A stretch of DNA of 48,514 bases, taken from Nocardiopsis sp. JB363. GTDB taxonomy: Bacteria; Actinomycetota; Actinomycetes; Streptosporangiales; Streptosporangiaceae. Shown here in pieces: positions 16,169 to 28,241 of the stretch. The stretch lies in assembly GCF_900143625.1 (NCBI RefSeq), contig NZ_FRFF01000043.1, positions 1 to 48,514 of the forward strand. Direction: 5' to 3'. A program made the position numbers and the translations under genes. Position 1 is the first letter of the stretch, and the number at the start of each line of letters is the position of its first letter. The notes under the pieces were generated by a model, which was not told the DNA's origin, made no database searches, and saw nothing but the letters and a program-made list of their open reading frames with translations.

Positions 16169-16739
16169 CGGTGTCGTCAAGACCTTCGATGTCGTCGGGG
16201 AGGAACGGCGCCAGATCAGGCAGCTCGTCGAGGCCGCGAAGGCCCAACCGTTCCAGGAAATAGGAAGTCGTCCGGTACAACATGGCACCGGACTCGGGGT
16301 CGTGACCGGCCTCTTCGATCAGGCCCCTCAGTACGAGGGTACGCATGACTCCGTCGCAGTTGACCCCGCGTACGGCGGAGACCCTGCCCCGGGAGACCGG
16401 TTGTCGGTAGGCGACCACCGCCATCGTCTCGAGTGCGGCCTGGGTCAGGCGCACTTCCTGCCCTTCCTTGAGGAAGTGCTCGACGATGTCGGCGCTTTCG
16501 GGGCGCGTGTAAACACGCCATCCCTCGGCCACCGCCCGTAGGTCGAAACCACGGCCCTGGTCGGTGTATTCCCGGGACAGGTCCTCAAGGGTTCGGGTGA
16601 CGATGTCGAGGGGGACGTCCAAGGCGCGCGCCAGGTCGAACTCGGACACCGGCTGGTCGATGACCATCAGGACGGCCTCCAGGTCACGGCGCAGCGTGGG
16701 CGGCGCCTTCTCCTGGTGGGCGGTGTGTTCCGCGGTCAT
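16155..16739 (-). CDS. scpB: Segregation and condensation protein ScpB
   Basis: A 194-residue winged-helix protein that, with ScpA, forms the kleisin complex of the SMC condensin. Family features include LEAVLMVIDQPVSEFDLARAL near the N-terminus and the segment AALETMAVVAYRQPVSRGRV followed by VRGVNCDGVMRTLVLRGLIEE (read across two pieces). The ATG at 16739 overlaps the scpA stop by 4 bp (ATGA). Its C-terminal tail is acidic. It is followed by the 14-bp overlapping rluB-like gene. Confidence 0.95.
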   Translation of the reverse strand: MTAEHTAHQEKAPPTLRRDLEAVLMVIDQPVSEFDLARALDVPLDIVTRTLEDLSREYTDQGRGFDLRAVAEGWRVYTRPESADIVEHFLKEGQEVRLTQAALETMAVVAYRQPVSRGRVSAVRGVNCDGVMRTLVLRGLIEEAGHDPESGAMLYRTTSYFLERLGLRGLDELPDLAPFLPDDIEGLDDTGEHN

Positions 16740-17596
16740 GTGCCCTCCCCCGTGTCGGCGGTGTGTTCCGCCTCGTCGTAGTCGCTGTCCACCTCGACCT
16801 CGCCTCCGCCGCCGGTCCAGGTGACAAGAAGCTCACCGAGCGGTTCGGGTTGGTCGAACCCCACGTTGGAGGCCCGGTACAGCTCCAGCAGTGCCAGGAA
16901 GCGCGCGACGATCTCGAAGGTACCGGTACAGGCGACCGTCAGCTGCGCGAACGTGAGGCGCCCGTGCTCGCGCAGTTCCGTGACCATCAGTTCACCCTGT
17001 TCCTTGACCGAGGTCTTGGTCTGGTGGATGTGGGTGACGGGGACGCTCGGCGGTTCCTTGGGAGTGAAGACCATCCCGGCCAGGGCCGCGAACTCCTCGG
17101 GGCCGAGTTTGAACAGCACGTCCGGGCGCATGCCGGCGAACCGTTCCTCCAACGGCACCGCACGGGCGTAACGGCGCCCTTGGGAGGCCAACCGCTCGCG
17201 CAGGTAGGAGGCGACCTCCTTGTAGGCGCGGTACTGCAACAACCGGGCGAACAGCAGGTCACGGGCCTCCAGCAACGCCAGGTCCGCTTCGTCCTCCACG
17301 TCGCCGCGCGGCAGCAGCCGGGCCGCCTTCAGGTCCAGCAGCGTGGCGGCCACCAGTAGGAAGTTGCTGGCCTGGTCCAGGTCCCACGCGTCCCCGTGGG
17401 CGCGGATGTGCGCGATGAACTCGTCGGTGACCTTGGACAGCGACACCTCGGTGATGTCGAGCTTGTGCTTCGAGATAAGCCCGAGGAGCAGGTCGAAGGG
17501 CCCCTCGAAGTTGTCCAGGTGCACCTGGAAGGCGTTCTCGTCGACCTCGTCGACGTCCGCTGCGGGCGGGGCCGTCCCCTTTCGGTCAGCCGCCAT
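16736..17596 (-). CDS. scpA: Segregation and condensation protein ScpA
   Basis: A 286-residue kleisin subunit that bridges SMC heads. The N-terminal SMC-binding part contains FQVHLDNFEGPFDLLLGLIS, and the middle LLPRGDVEDEADLALLEARD and C-terminal winged helix (GELMVTELREHGRLTFAQL) are typical. The last 25 residues are acidic. The gene follows the small RHH-like protein by 114 bp and overlaps scpB by 4 bp. Confidence 0.95.
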   Translation of the reverse strand: MAADRKGTAPPAADVDEVDENAFQVHLDNFEGPFDLLLGLISKHKLDITEVSLSKVTDEFIAHIRAHGDAWDLDQASNFLLVAATLLDLKAARLLPRGDVEDEADLALLEARDLLFARLLQYRAYKEVASYLRERLASQGRRYARAVPLEERFAGMRPDVLFKLGPEEFAALAGMVFTPKEPPSVPVTHIHQTKTSVKEQGELMVTELREHGRLTFAQLTVACTGTFEIVARFLALLELYRASNVGFDQPEPLGELLVTWTGGGGEVEVDSDYDEAEHTADTGEGT

Positions 17597-17710
17597 GGTC
17601 GGCCCACGTCGTTTCGCACATGCGACAAGGGTGCCACCAGCGCGGACCCTCCGGTGACAGGACGGGCCCGGGCCGCCCGCTCCCCCAGCGTTCGACCCGG
17701 GTCCTGCGTG

Positions 17711-18145
17711 TCATTCCTCGTTCAGCCGACGTACCAGCATGCTGCTCGATCCGTGCTCCTCGAAGTCGGCGAGCAGTACCGCCACCGCTTCACGGACGAG
17801 TCGGCCCCGGTCGGCCGACAGGCCGTGTTCGGCCCGCAGCGACAGCCTGGTCTGTTCCAGGGCCAGCAGTTCGGGTCCGGAGACATAGACGGTGATCTTC
17901 TCGTCGTGGCGCTGGCGACCGCTGGGCTTGGGCGCCCGGCGGTCGTTCTTGGAACCGCGCCCGGTCTCCTTGGACCTGTCGGCGTCGTCGGATCCGTTGG
18001 CCTTGCGCGCGGTGCGCTTCGACGAGCCCTCGGCCGCTTCGTGTCGTGTCTGTTCCGGTACCTGGTGCCGGTCGTCGGTCTCCGGCTGTTCCGGCGCGGG
18101 ACCGGTGGGGCGGAAGAACATCTCGTCCGCCCCTGGTAGCGTCAC
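17711..18145 (-). CDS. Small basic protein with RHH-like C-terminus, ParA partner candidate
   Basis: A 144-residue protein I cannot assign to a named family. Residues 1-80 are disordered and charged. Residues 82-144 read as a beta strand (EKITVYVSGPEL) followed by two helices (LLALEQTRLSLRAEHG and RGRLVREAVAVLLADFEEHG), the order expected of a ribbon-helix-helix DNA-binding domain. The GTG at 18145 overlaps the parA stop as GTGA, so it is translationally coupled to parA; an ATG at 18121 is possible. An RHH protein next to ParA is the arrangement of ParA-RHH partition pairs, and here it is followed by scpA and scpB. The DNA-binding role is inferred. Confidence 0.72.
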   Translation of the reverse strand: MTLPGADEMFFRPTGPAPEQPETDDRHQVPEQTRHEAAEGSSKRTARKANGSDDADRSKETGRGSKNDRRAPKPSGRQRHDEKITVYVSGPELLALEQTRLSLRAEHGLSADRGRLVREAVAVLLADFEEHGSSSMLVRRLNEE

Positions 18146-19101
18146 GCGCCGTGAACGCTGAGAGGCCACCTCGCCAGCACCTCCTTGGCCAGAGCCCGGT
18201 AGGCATTGGCCCCGGCCGAGGACGAGTCGAACCTGGTGATGGGTTCGCCCGCCACGGTGGCGTCCGGGAAGCGCACGGTGCGGTTGATCACCGTTCCGTA
18301 GACCTTGTCGCCGAACCCGTCCACGATCGTGGAGAGCACCTCGCGTGCGTGCAGGGTGCGCGGGTCGTACATGGTCCCGAGGAAACCGTCGATGACGAGG
18401 TCCTCGTTGAGACGCTCCTGGACCTTCTGGATGGTGTCCATCAGCAACGCCACACCGCGCAAAGCGAAGAACTCGCACTCCAGTGGCACGATGACACCGT
18501 CGGCGGCGGTCAGCGCGTTCACGGTGAGCAGGCCCAGCGACGGCTGGCAGTCGATCAGGATGACGTCGTAGTCGTTGATGACCGGGCGCAGTACGCGCCC
18601 CAGCATCTGCTCGCGGGCCACCTCGCCGACCAGCTGCACCTCGGCGGCCGACAGGTCGATGTTGCTCGGAATGAGGTCCAGACCCTCGATGTCCGTCTTG
18701 AGCAGTACGTCCTCGACCGCCACGTCCCGCTGCATGAGCAGGTTGTACACGGTCAGGTCCAGCTCACGCGGATCCAGGCGGCCCAGCCCCACCGACAGCG
18801 CGCCCTGCGGGTCGAAGTCGACCAGCAGCACCCGCCTGCCGTACTCGGCGATGGCGGCGCCGAGGTTGATGGTGGTGGTGGTCTTACCGACCCCACCCTT
18901 CTGATTACAGAGTGCTACAATCCGTGCCGGGCCGTGTTCGTCCAACGGCTCGGGCTCCGGATATGTGCGCACCGGTCTCTTGGTGTGCAGATCGGCCCCC
19001 GTGTTGCGTGTCGTCCCCCACGGGTTGTTCACCGGGTCGGCGAGTTTCCCCTCGCCGACGGGTGCGGTGTTCGCCGCCTCGTCGTACTCCGACCAGTTCA
19101 C
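18142..19101 (-). CDS. ParA-family ATPase (orphan, scp-linked)
   Basis: A 319-residue deviant-Walker ATPase. The Walker A is KGGVGKTTT at residues 68-76 with the signature Lys 68, the A' motif is VLLVDFDPQG and the Walker B region is YDVILIDCQPSLG. A 55-residue proline-rich N-terminal extension precedes the fold. Start is GTG at 19101 with GGGGAGG upstream. ParA proteins move or position DNA cargo using a partner; none of the ParB type is adjacent, but a coupled RHH-like protein is. A promoter TTGAAG-18-TAGAGT lies at 19215-19244. Confidence 0.92.
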   Translation of the reverse strand: MNWSEYDEAANTAPVGEGKLADPVNNPWGTTRNTGADLHTKRPVRTYPEPEPLDEHGPARIVALCNQKGGVGKTTTTINLGAAIAEYGRRVLLVDFDPQGALSVGLGRLDPRELDLTVYNLLMQRDVAVEDVLLKTDIEGLDLIPSNIDLSAAEVQLVGEVAREQMLGRVLRPVINDYDVILIDCQPSLGLLTVNALTAADGVIVPLECEFFALRGVALLMDTIQKVQERLNEDLVIDGFLGTMYDPRTLHAREVLSTIVDGFGDKVYGTVINRTVRFPDATVAGEPITRFDSSSAGANAYRALAKEVLARWPLSVHGA

Positions 19102-19214
19102 AACCCTTGACCTCCCCTACGGACCGGCCACGGCCCGTGGGACGCTTGATGTCTCCCACGACTGGCCGCCGTCGGAAACTCAATATGTCGACAGCAACGT
19201 ACCTTCGTGCGGCG

Positions 19215-19244
19215 ACTCTAGAACGGCGACACGGCGCACTTCAA
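19215..19244 (-). promoter_or_regulatory. Predicted parA promoter
   Basis: Minus-strand hexamers TTGAAG (19239-19244) and TAGAGT (19215-19220) with an 18-bp spacer, about 110 bp upstream of the GTG of parA. The 302-bp gap 19102-19403 holds this and an imperfect inverted repeat CTTCT/AGAAG near 19309-19321; I see no gene or parS-like site in it. Confidence 0.45.
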
Positions 19245-19403
19245 CATGATCCGATGAGTATTCGTCGCCGTGCGTATCCAGGAGGTCCGACCGCACGTAT
19301 CCTTCCTTCTCGTAGAAGAAGGGTACACACCAGGCACCCTCCTCTCACCCCGAACGACGGGCCTTCCGGCCCCACCTGCCCCGATCCTCCGCCTCGCCGG
19401 CGA

Positions 19404-20405
19404 TCACCGTCGCGCCCTCGGATGGCTGGAGGCGTACACCTCCCGCAGCCGCTCCACCGTCACCAGTGTGTACACCTGGGTCGTGGTGACCGAACTGTGC
19501 CCCAGCAGCTCCTGCACCACCCGGATGTCGGCGCCGCCGTCGAGCAGGTGCGTGGCGAAGGAATGGCGCAGGGTGTGCGGAGAGATCCCCTCGACCCCGG
19601 CCCGCTCGGCCACCGCCGACAACAGCGCCCACCCGCCCTGTCGGGTCAGCCGCCCCCCGCGCGCGTTGACGAACAGTGCCGGACCACCACGGCCGGAAGC
19701 GGCCAAGGTCGGCCGTGCCCTGGTCAGGTACCCGCCCAGAGCGCGCCGAGCGTGCGAGCCGAGGGGCACCAGACGTTCGCGCCCGCCCTTGCCACGGAAA
19801 CGCACCAGCCCGACCTGTGAGCTCTCCCTCACCGCCTCGGCCACATCGTCCGCGTCCAGCCCCACCGCCTCCGACACCCGGGCTCCGGTGCCGTAGAGCA
19901 GCTCCAACAGGGCCCGGTCGCGCAGAGCCAGCAGATCCGATCGGGCATCGGAGGCCGGGGCCTCCTCCGGCCCGGACGCCGCCAACAACCGCTCGACCGT
20001 GTCCAGGGGGATCGCCTTGGGCAGACGCATCGGCGACGCGGGCGGCGCCACCTCCGCGGCCGGGTCGGTGGCCGCCCATCCCTCGCGCACCGCGAACCTG
20101 TGCAGCCCGCGCACCGCCGCCAGTGTGCGCCCGGCCGAGGCGGCACCCAACGGAGCGTGCTCCTCGTCCCCCTCGCGCAGCGCCGTGAGGAAACAGCCCA
20201 CCTGCCCCGAGGTCACCCCGCCCAGGTCGGCCACACCGAAGGCGTCCAGGTACTCCACGTACCGACGCAGGTCACGCCGGTACGCGGACAGGGTGTTGAC
20301 GGCCAGCGCCCGCTCGGCGCTCAGATGATCCAGGAAGGCGGCGCGGGCCCGTCCCAGCGGCCCACCCGCGAGTTCGTCCTCAAGGTCACCCGGGCGATCG
20401 GTCAA
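19404..20405 (-). CDS. xerD: Site-specific tyrosine recombinase XerD
   Basis: A 333-residue tyrosine recombinase that resolves chromosome dimers at dif with XerC. The N-terminal SAM-like DNA-binding domain spans about 17-110. All catalytic residues are present: Arg 176 (GTGARVSE), Lys 206 (RGKGGRER), His 277 and Arg 280 ([10 protein letters not shown]), His 303 (LLGHSSV) and Tyr 312 (TTTQVYT). Start is TTG at 20405 with GGGGAGG five bases upstream, 14 bp after the NUDIX stop. The pyrG-NUDIX-xerD-parA order is the one seen in mycobacteria, supporting XerD over a mobile-element integrase. Confidence 0.95.
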   Translation of the reverse strand: MTDRPGDLEDELAGGPLGRARAAFLDHLSAERALAVNTLSAYRRDLRRYVEYLDAFGVADLGGVTSGQVGCFLTALREGDEEHAPLGAASAGRTLAAVRGLHRFAVREGWAATDPAAEVAPPASPMRLPKAIPLDTVERLLAASGPEEAPASDARSDLLALRDRALLELLYGTGARVSEAVGLDADDVAEAVRESSQVGLVRFRGKGGRERLVPLGSHARRALGGYLTRARPTLAASGRGGPALFVNARGGRLTRQGGWALLSAVAERAGVEGISPHTLRHSFATHLLDGGADIRVVQELLGHSSVTTTQVYTLVTVERLREVYASSHPRARR

Positions 20406-20419
20406 CGAACCTCCCCGAC

Positions 20420-21079
20420 TCAGTGCTCGCCGGCCACGGGCAGCGACGCGAACCCGTCACCCGCCGCCGCGTGCGCCGCGAGGATCCCGATGACCGTCGC
20501 ACCGTTGTGCAGCCGTCCGGAGAGCACGGCGCGCACCGCCTCCTCCAACGGCAGCCACTCGGCGGCCAGGTCGGTCTCCTCGTGCTCGCGCACGAAGTCG
20601 ATCTCCTCCTCTGGCACCTCGGACAGGTCCCGGGCGAGGAAGAGATGGATGCGTTCGTTGGAGAACCCGGTGCTGGGGAAGAAGTCCGGCAACCGGTGCC
20701 AGGTGGCGGCACGCAGGCCCGCCTCCTCCACCAGCTCACGGCGGGCGGTGGCCAGCGGCCCCTCCCCAGCCACGTCCAGCACACCGGCGGGCAGCTCCCA
20801 CAGGGTGTGTCCGACGGCATGCCGGTACTGGCGCTGCAACAGCACCCGACCACGCTCGTCCAGGGCCAGGATCGCCGCCGCACCCGGATGGTCCATGTAG
20901 TCGCGGGCCGCCACGGTACGTCCCTCACCGTTGGCGCCGGGCATCTCCACCCAGTCCGTGCGCATCCCGCACTTGGCTCCGCGGAATCGCTCCTCGGAGC
21001 GTTCCACCGGCCACGACTCGGGGGCGTCCGCGACCCTCGCGTACGCCCCCGTCGTCTCTTCTGCGACCCGGTCGGTCAT
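20420..21079 (-). CDS. NUDIX hydrolase, ADP-ribose pyrophosphatase-like
   Basis: A 219-residue NUDIX protein. The Nudix box runs from ELPAGVLD through [11 protein letters not shown] (about residues 95-120) with the catalytic REXXEE core intact, preceded by [12 protein letters not shown], a stretch typical of ADP-ribose pyrophosphatases. Members hydrolyse ADP-ribose to AMP and ribose 5-phosphate. It sits between pyrG and xerD, matching conserved actinomycete gene order, and shares an operon with xerD at 14-bp spacing. Confidence 0.92.
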   Translation of the reverse strand: MTDRVAEETTGAYARVADAPESWPVERSEERFRGAKCGMRTDWVEMPGANGEGRTVAARDYMDHPGAAAILALDERGRVLLQRQYRHAVGHTLWELPAGVLDVAGEGPLATARRELVEEAGLRAATWHRLPDFFPSTGFSNERIHLFLARDLSEVPEEEIDFVREHEETDLAAEWLPLEEAVRAVLSGRLHNGATVIGILAAHAAAGDGFASLPVAGEH

Positions 21080-21119
21080 TCGGCCCCTCTCACGGCTCGG
21101 GCCCCACCGACCGACCGCC

Positions 21120-22760
<1,641 letters not shown>

Positions 22761-22992
22761 AGTGTTGCTCCCGTGGTGTGAGTGGCTACGGCGGGCTCAA
22801 ACGAGCCGAGCGGCCGTGCGGCGGTCCGGGTCCGAGCGGCGGCCATGCCGTTCCAACACGTCGGACTCCACGGGGCACCAGAATAACAGGCCCCCCGTTC
22901 GCCCACACCGGGCAACCTACCCCCACCGCGCCCGGTTCGCCGCACCCACCCGGACGCTCTCCCCCAAAGACCGCTGCGGCGGCACTTTCGCG

Positions 22993-23020
22993 CTTCGCCA
23001 CCACCGGAGTGGTGGCGAAG
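22993..23020 (-). terminator. Terminator hairpin after the HMG-CoA lyase gene
   Basis: A perfect 12-bp stem CTTCGCCACCAC / GTGGTGGCGAAG with the tetraloop CGGA, 10 bp past the lyase stop. No T-run follows. Confidence 0.75.
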
Positions 23021-23030
23021 GCAACACCGA

Positions 23031-23954
23031 TCAGGTGGGAAAGTTGCCGGCGCGACCCAGGTAGGCGGGCGGGGACTTGTCGAGCCGCTCTCCCATCCAG
23101 TCACCCAGGGCCGCGGCCTCCGACAGGCTCACCCCGGTGCGCAGGCCACTGCGGTGCAGCAGGTAGAGCAGGTCCTCGGTGCCGATGTTGCCGGTGGCGG
23201 CCGGGGCGAAGGGGCACCCACCGAAGCCGCCGAGGCTGGAGTCCAGCACCCGCACACCCTCCTCGACCGCCGCCAGCGCGTTGGCGTAACCGGTGTTACG
23301 GGTGTTGTGGAAGTGACAGCGCAGGGTCCGCCCGGGCGCGGCCTCGGCGGTCAGCCGCAGTAGTTCCCGGACCTGGGCGGGGACACCCACGCCGATGGTG
23401 TCGGCCAGCGCGATCTCCACCGCGCTCGTCTCGGCGATCCGGCGCACCACCTCGGCGACCCGCTCGGGGGCGACCTCGCCGTCGAAGGGGCAGCCGAAGG
23501 CGGTGGAGACGGTGACGCTCAACGGCACCCCGGTGCCCTGGAGGGCCTGGTCCATGTCGACCAGGGCGTCGAGCATCTCCTCGACCGTGCACCCCTGGTT
23601 GCGCACACAGAACCCGTCGGTGGCCGGCACCGCGACGTTGACCTCCGAAACCCCGGCCGACAGGGCCCGGTCCAGGCCGCGCCGATTGAGCGCCAACCCG
23701 ATGAAGGACACCCCCGGCTCCCGCCGGACCCCGGCCATGATCTCCTCGGCCCCGGCCATCTGCGGCACCCGCTTGGGGTTGACGAAGCTGACGGCCTCGA
23801 TCCGCCGCACCCCGGCGGCGACCGCCCGGTCGATCAGCTCGATCCGGTCCTCGACCGACAACACGGTGGACTCGTTCTGCAGGCCGTCTCGCGGCCCCAC
23901 CTCGATGATCTCCACGTGCTCGCCGCCCTCGGGCCCACGGTCGTTCGCGGTCAT
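23031..23954 (-). CDS. Hydroxymethylglutaryl-CoA lyase
   Basis: A 307-residue TIM-barrel enzyme cleaving HMG-CoA to acetoacetate and acetyl-CoA in leucine degradation. Seen: the catalytic loop VGPRDGLQNE near the N-terminus, the metal-site HFHNTRNTGYAN, and the signature loop GGFGGCPFAPAATGN with the active-site Cys. The ATG at 23954 is preferred because GGAGAGG lies eight bases upstream; a GTG three codons earlier sits inside that Shine-Dalgarno. Other leucine-degradation genes are not in view, so this copy may be isolated. Related ring-acid lyases share the fold, but the Cys loop favours HMG-CoA lyase. Confidence 0.9.
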   Translation of the reverse strand: MTANDRGPEGGEHVEIIEVGPRDGLQNESTVLSVEDRIELIDRAVAAGVRRIEAVSFVNPKRVPQMAGAEEIMAGVRREPGVSFIGLALNRRGLDRALSAGVSEVNVAVPATDGFCVRNQGCTVEEMLDALVDMDQALQGTGVPLSVTVSTAFGCPFDGEVAPERVAEVVRRIAETSAVEIALADTIGVGVPAQVRELLRLTAEAAPGRTLRCHFHNTRNTGYANALAAVEEGVRVLDSSLGGFGGCPFAPAATGNIGTEDLLYLLHRSGLRTGVSLSEAAALGDWMGERLDKSPPAYLGRAGNFPT

Positions 23955-24057
23955 CAGGTCCACCTCTCCACGCTCCGTCGCGTCCGTCGCCCCCAGGCTA
24001 GGGGAGGACGAACGTGACCCCCCTCACCGGGGCTCGGAGTGCGGCCCTTCCCGCGGA

Positions 24058-25053
24058 TCAGCGCAGGGCGAGGGCGGGTCGGACCTCCCAGGTGGTCCAC
24101 ACCGGGCGATAGCCCATGCGGTGCCAGAACGGCCCCGACAGCGGATTCATCGCCGCGTAGTTGAGCACCGACACACCCACCCCGTGGCTGTCCAGCGCTT
24201 GGTGGGCCTGACTGACCAGAGCGGTGCCGATTCCGTGACCGCGCTCGGCGGCGGTCACCACCCCGTAGCCGATGTGGGCGATCGGGCGGGCCCTCACCAA
24301 GGACTTGGCCCAACGGGAGCGTTCGGGTGGCGAGACCCACAGCAGACCGACGGCGCGGCCGCGACGCTCGGCCAACCAGATCCACGAACGCGACCGGTTC
24401 AGCGCACGCGCCGCCACCTTGCGGGTCTGCTCGGCGGTGTCGGGTTGGAGGAACACCCCACCGAAGTTCTGTTCGTAGCGGTGCTCCTCCATCAGCAGGC
24501 CCACCACCTGGGTCAGGTCACTGATGTCGGCGAGCCGGATGGCCACGTCGCGCGGGGGCAACGACGGCGGCACTCCGCGTCGGCGCCGGCGGGCCGCGAG
24601 CACGGTGTAGGGCTGGAGGCCGTGACGTTGCAGCGGGATGATGCCGCTGACGTCGCGGGCGGGCCAGCTGACCAGGGCCGCCGACTCCGATCCGGTACCG
24701 GTGGGCAGGTCTTCCAGCTGGTCGCGCCAACTGGTGAGCAGTGAGTCCAGGGCACGGGCGGGCTCGGGCCCACCGACGATGGGTGTGAGCCAGTGCTGGT
24801 CGGGCACGCCCCAGATCCGGCCGACCTCCCCCGGCTGGTACCAGGTGTAGTGCATGCTGCCGGCGGCGACGGGGAGACCGTCCTCGTCGCTGACGGTCAG
24901 AAGTGGATAGGAATCAGGGGCGAACCCCACGGGTTCGGGCAACAGGGGGTCGGATTCCGCCCATCGCTGTACGGCCGAACGCACCAACGGGTCGAGTCCG
25001 ACGTCGCCCCCGGGCGACTCATCATGTCGCACCCGTGCGACATAACCGCTCAT
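24058..25053 (-). CDS. GNAT-family N-acetyltransferase
   Basis: A 331-residue protein with a C-terminal GNAT domain (about residues 175-325). The acetyl-CoA-binding segment is GYGVVTAAERGHGIGTALVSQ, and the closing NPLSGPFWHRMGYRPVWTTWEV is typical. The N-terminal half looks like a degenerate second GNAT module. ATG at 25053 has AGGGGAGG upstream. Substrate unknown; not obviously an operon partner of the lyase, which starts 104 bp downstream. Confidence 0.82.
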   Translation of the reverse strand: MSGYVARVRHDESPGGDVGLDPLVRSAVQRWAESDPLLPEPVGFAPDSYPLLTVSDEDGLPVAAGSMHYTWYQPGEVGRIWGVPDQHWLTPIVGGPEPARALDSLLTSWRDQLEDLPTGTGSESAALVSWPARDVSGIIPLQRHGLQPYTVLAARRRRRGVPPSLPPRDVAIRLADISDLTQVVGLLMEEHRYEQNFGGVFLQPDTAEQTRKVAARALNRSRSWIWLAERRGRAVGLLWVSPPERSRWAKSLVRARPIAHIGYGVVTAAERGHGIGTALVSQAHQALDSHGVGVSVLNYAAMNPLSGPFWHRMGYRPVWTTWEVRPALALR

Positions 25054-25357
25054 CCACCCCTCCCCTAGCGGGTTCTTCCCAAGTGAACACCCACGATCCT
25101 GGCGCGGATCGATCCGCGGTCGCCCTCGCGCCGCGTCGCGTCTCGGTCGTCGTAGCCACATCGCGGACATACCGGCGTCATAAGGGACCAGAACGACCGT
25201 ACCGCCTCATCGCGGCACCGGCACACGGAATCGACGAAATGGGCGGCGATCCGGCCTCTCCCGCCCCGGAACCGTCCTTCTCGTACTCCCATACCGCGCG
25301 CGGGAGGACGGGGTCCACGGTAACGGATCGAAGGTCACTCTCCGGTGGCGGGTCGGT

Positions 25358-25371
25358 GTATCGATCGATAC
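25358..25371. promoter_or_regulatory. 14-bp perfect palindrome GTATCGATCGATAC
   Basis: An AT-richer perfect palindrome in the 353-bp gap between the DUF3060 gene and the GNAT gene (25054-25406). It could be an operator about 300 bp upstream of the GNAT start. I see no other clear element in the gap. Confidence 0.4.
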
Positions 25372-25406
25372 GAAGTCGCCCGTGACACAGGGGCTCCCGT
25401 CGAAGG

Positions 25407-25847
25407 TCAGTCCTCGGTGTCGCCCGCCGCGTTGACGGTGGTGTTGCGCCCCTGGTTGATCACCTCGGGATCGCCTTCGGCGAAAGTGATCTCGTTGTCC
25501 ACTCCCACCAGCACGATCTTCTCGGCGCTGCCGACCTCGACCACGGAACCCCGCCCCGTGGCGCGCACCACCCCGCAGGCACCGGCCAGGACGACGGTGG
25601 CGCGGTCGGCGGAGACCACGACCTCCCGCTCATCGCAGTCCCCGCGCACGTCGGCCTCGTCGTCGACCACCAGGATCACCTCGTCGTCGATGACATTGCC
25701 CTCGGGTTCGGTCGCGGTCTCCTGGCCCTGCTCGGCTCCTGGCGAGGGGGCGGTCTCCTCGGGGGCCGCCCGGCCCATGCCGCACCCGGCCAGTAGGGAG
25801 CCCAGCAGCACCACACCCCCCATACCTCTGAGCACACGACCGAGCAT
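25407..25847 (-). CDS. DUF3060-domain lipoprotein
   Basis: A 146-residue exported lipoprotein. The start ATG at 25847 (GGGGGAG upstream) gives a signal peptide ending in the lipobox LLAGC, with Cys near residue 22. An acidic linker follows, and residues about 60-140 show the short repeating beta-strands of DUF3060 (VVVSADRATVVLAGACG, then VDNEITFAEGDPEVINQG), which probably coil as a small beta-helix. Two Cys in the domain may form a disulphide. Members occur in actinobacteria and have no established function. An upstream in-frame ATG at 25895 would spoil the signal peptide. Confidence 0.82.
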   Translation of the reverse strand: MLGRVLRGMGGVVLLGSLLAGCGMGRAAPEETAPSPGAEQGQETATEPEGNVIDDEVILVVDDEADVRGDCDEREVVVSADRATVVLAGACGVVRATGRGSVVEVGSAEKIVLVGVDNEITFAEGDPEVINQGRNTTVNAAGDTED

Positions 25848-26000
25848 GGAACTCCCCCACCAGAAAACGGCAATCACGACATACCTCTTGAGCAAGGCCC
25901 AAGACTATGTCACGCGAAGGTAACTGCGCGACCCAAGCGTTCTGCGATCGTTTCCGATTCGATACACATCAGGTGGGATTTCCGGGCCGCACAGGCGTTG

Positions 26001-28094
<2,094 letters not shown>

Positions 28095-28111
28095 TAGCCC
28101 TCAATCTCCCG

Positions 28112-28127
28112 TCGAACCACGGATCGA
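28112..28127. promoter_or_regulatory. Candidate LexA (SOS) box upstream of uvrB
   Basis: TCGAAC-CACG-GATCGA matches the Gram-positive/actinomycete SOS box TCGAAC-N4-GTTCGA at 11 of 12 defined positions. It lies 17 bp upstream of the uvrB start, in the divergent region shared with the gene at 28242. Confidence 0.6.
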
Positions 28128-28241
28128 CCTTCCGTCCCCTCATCCCAACGCTACAGACGGCCTCGGACATCCCTGGCCGAACGGAACCGCCGAGTTACCA
28201 TCAAGAGAGCGATAAGTGCCCCGAAAAGTGAGGTACGCGCC

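Noticed and set aside
15422..16348. Long plus-strand open frame rich in Thr, Val and Ala
   Set aside because: It is the antisense of the Arg/Asp/Gly repeat region of the pseudouridine synthase; the repeat leaves several frames open. No ribosome site or domain.
19404..20405. Integrase of a mobile element
   Set aside because: The gene sits in the conserved pyrG-NUDIX-xerD-parA-scp order, so it is the housekeeping XerD.
25065..25292. 75-codon minus-strand frame with CPRCG
   Set aside because: Only one CXXC pair, otherwise Arg-rich low-information sequence, no good ribosome site; not enough to call a gene.
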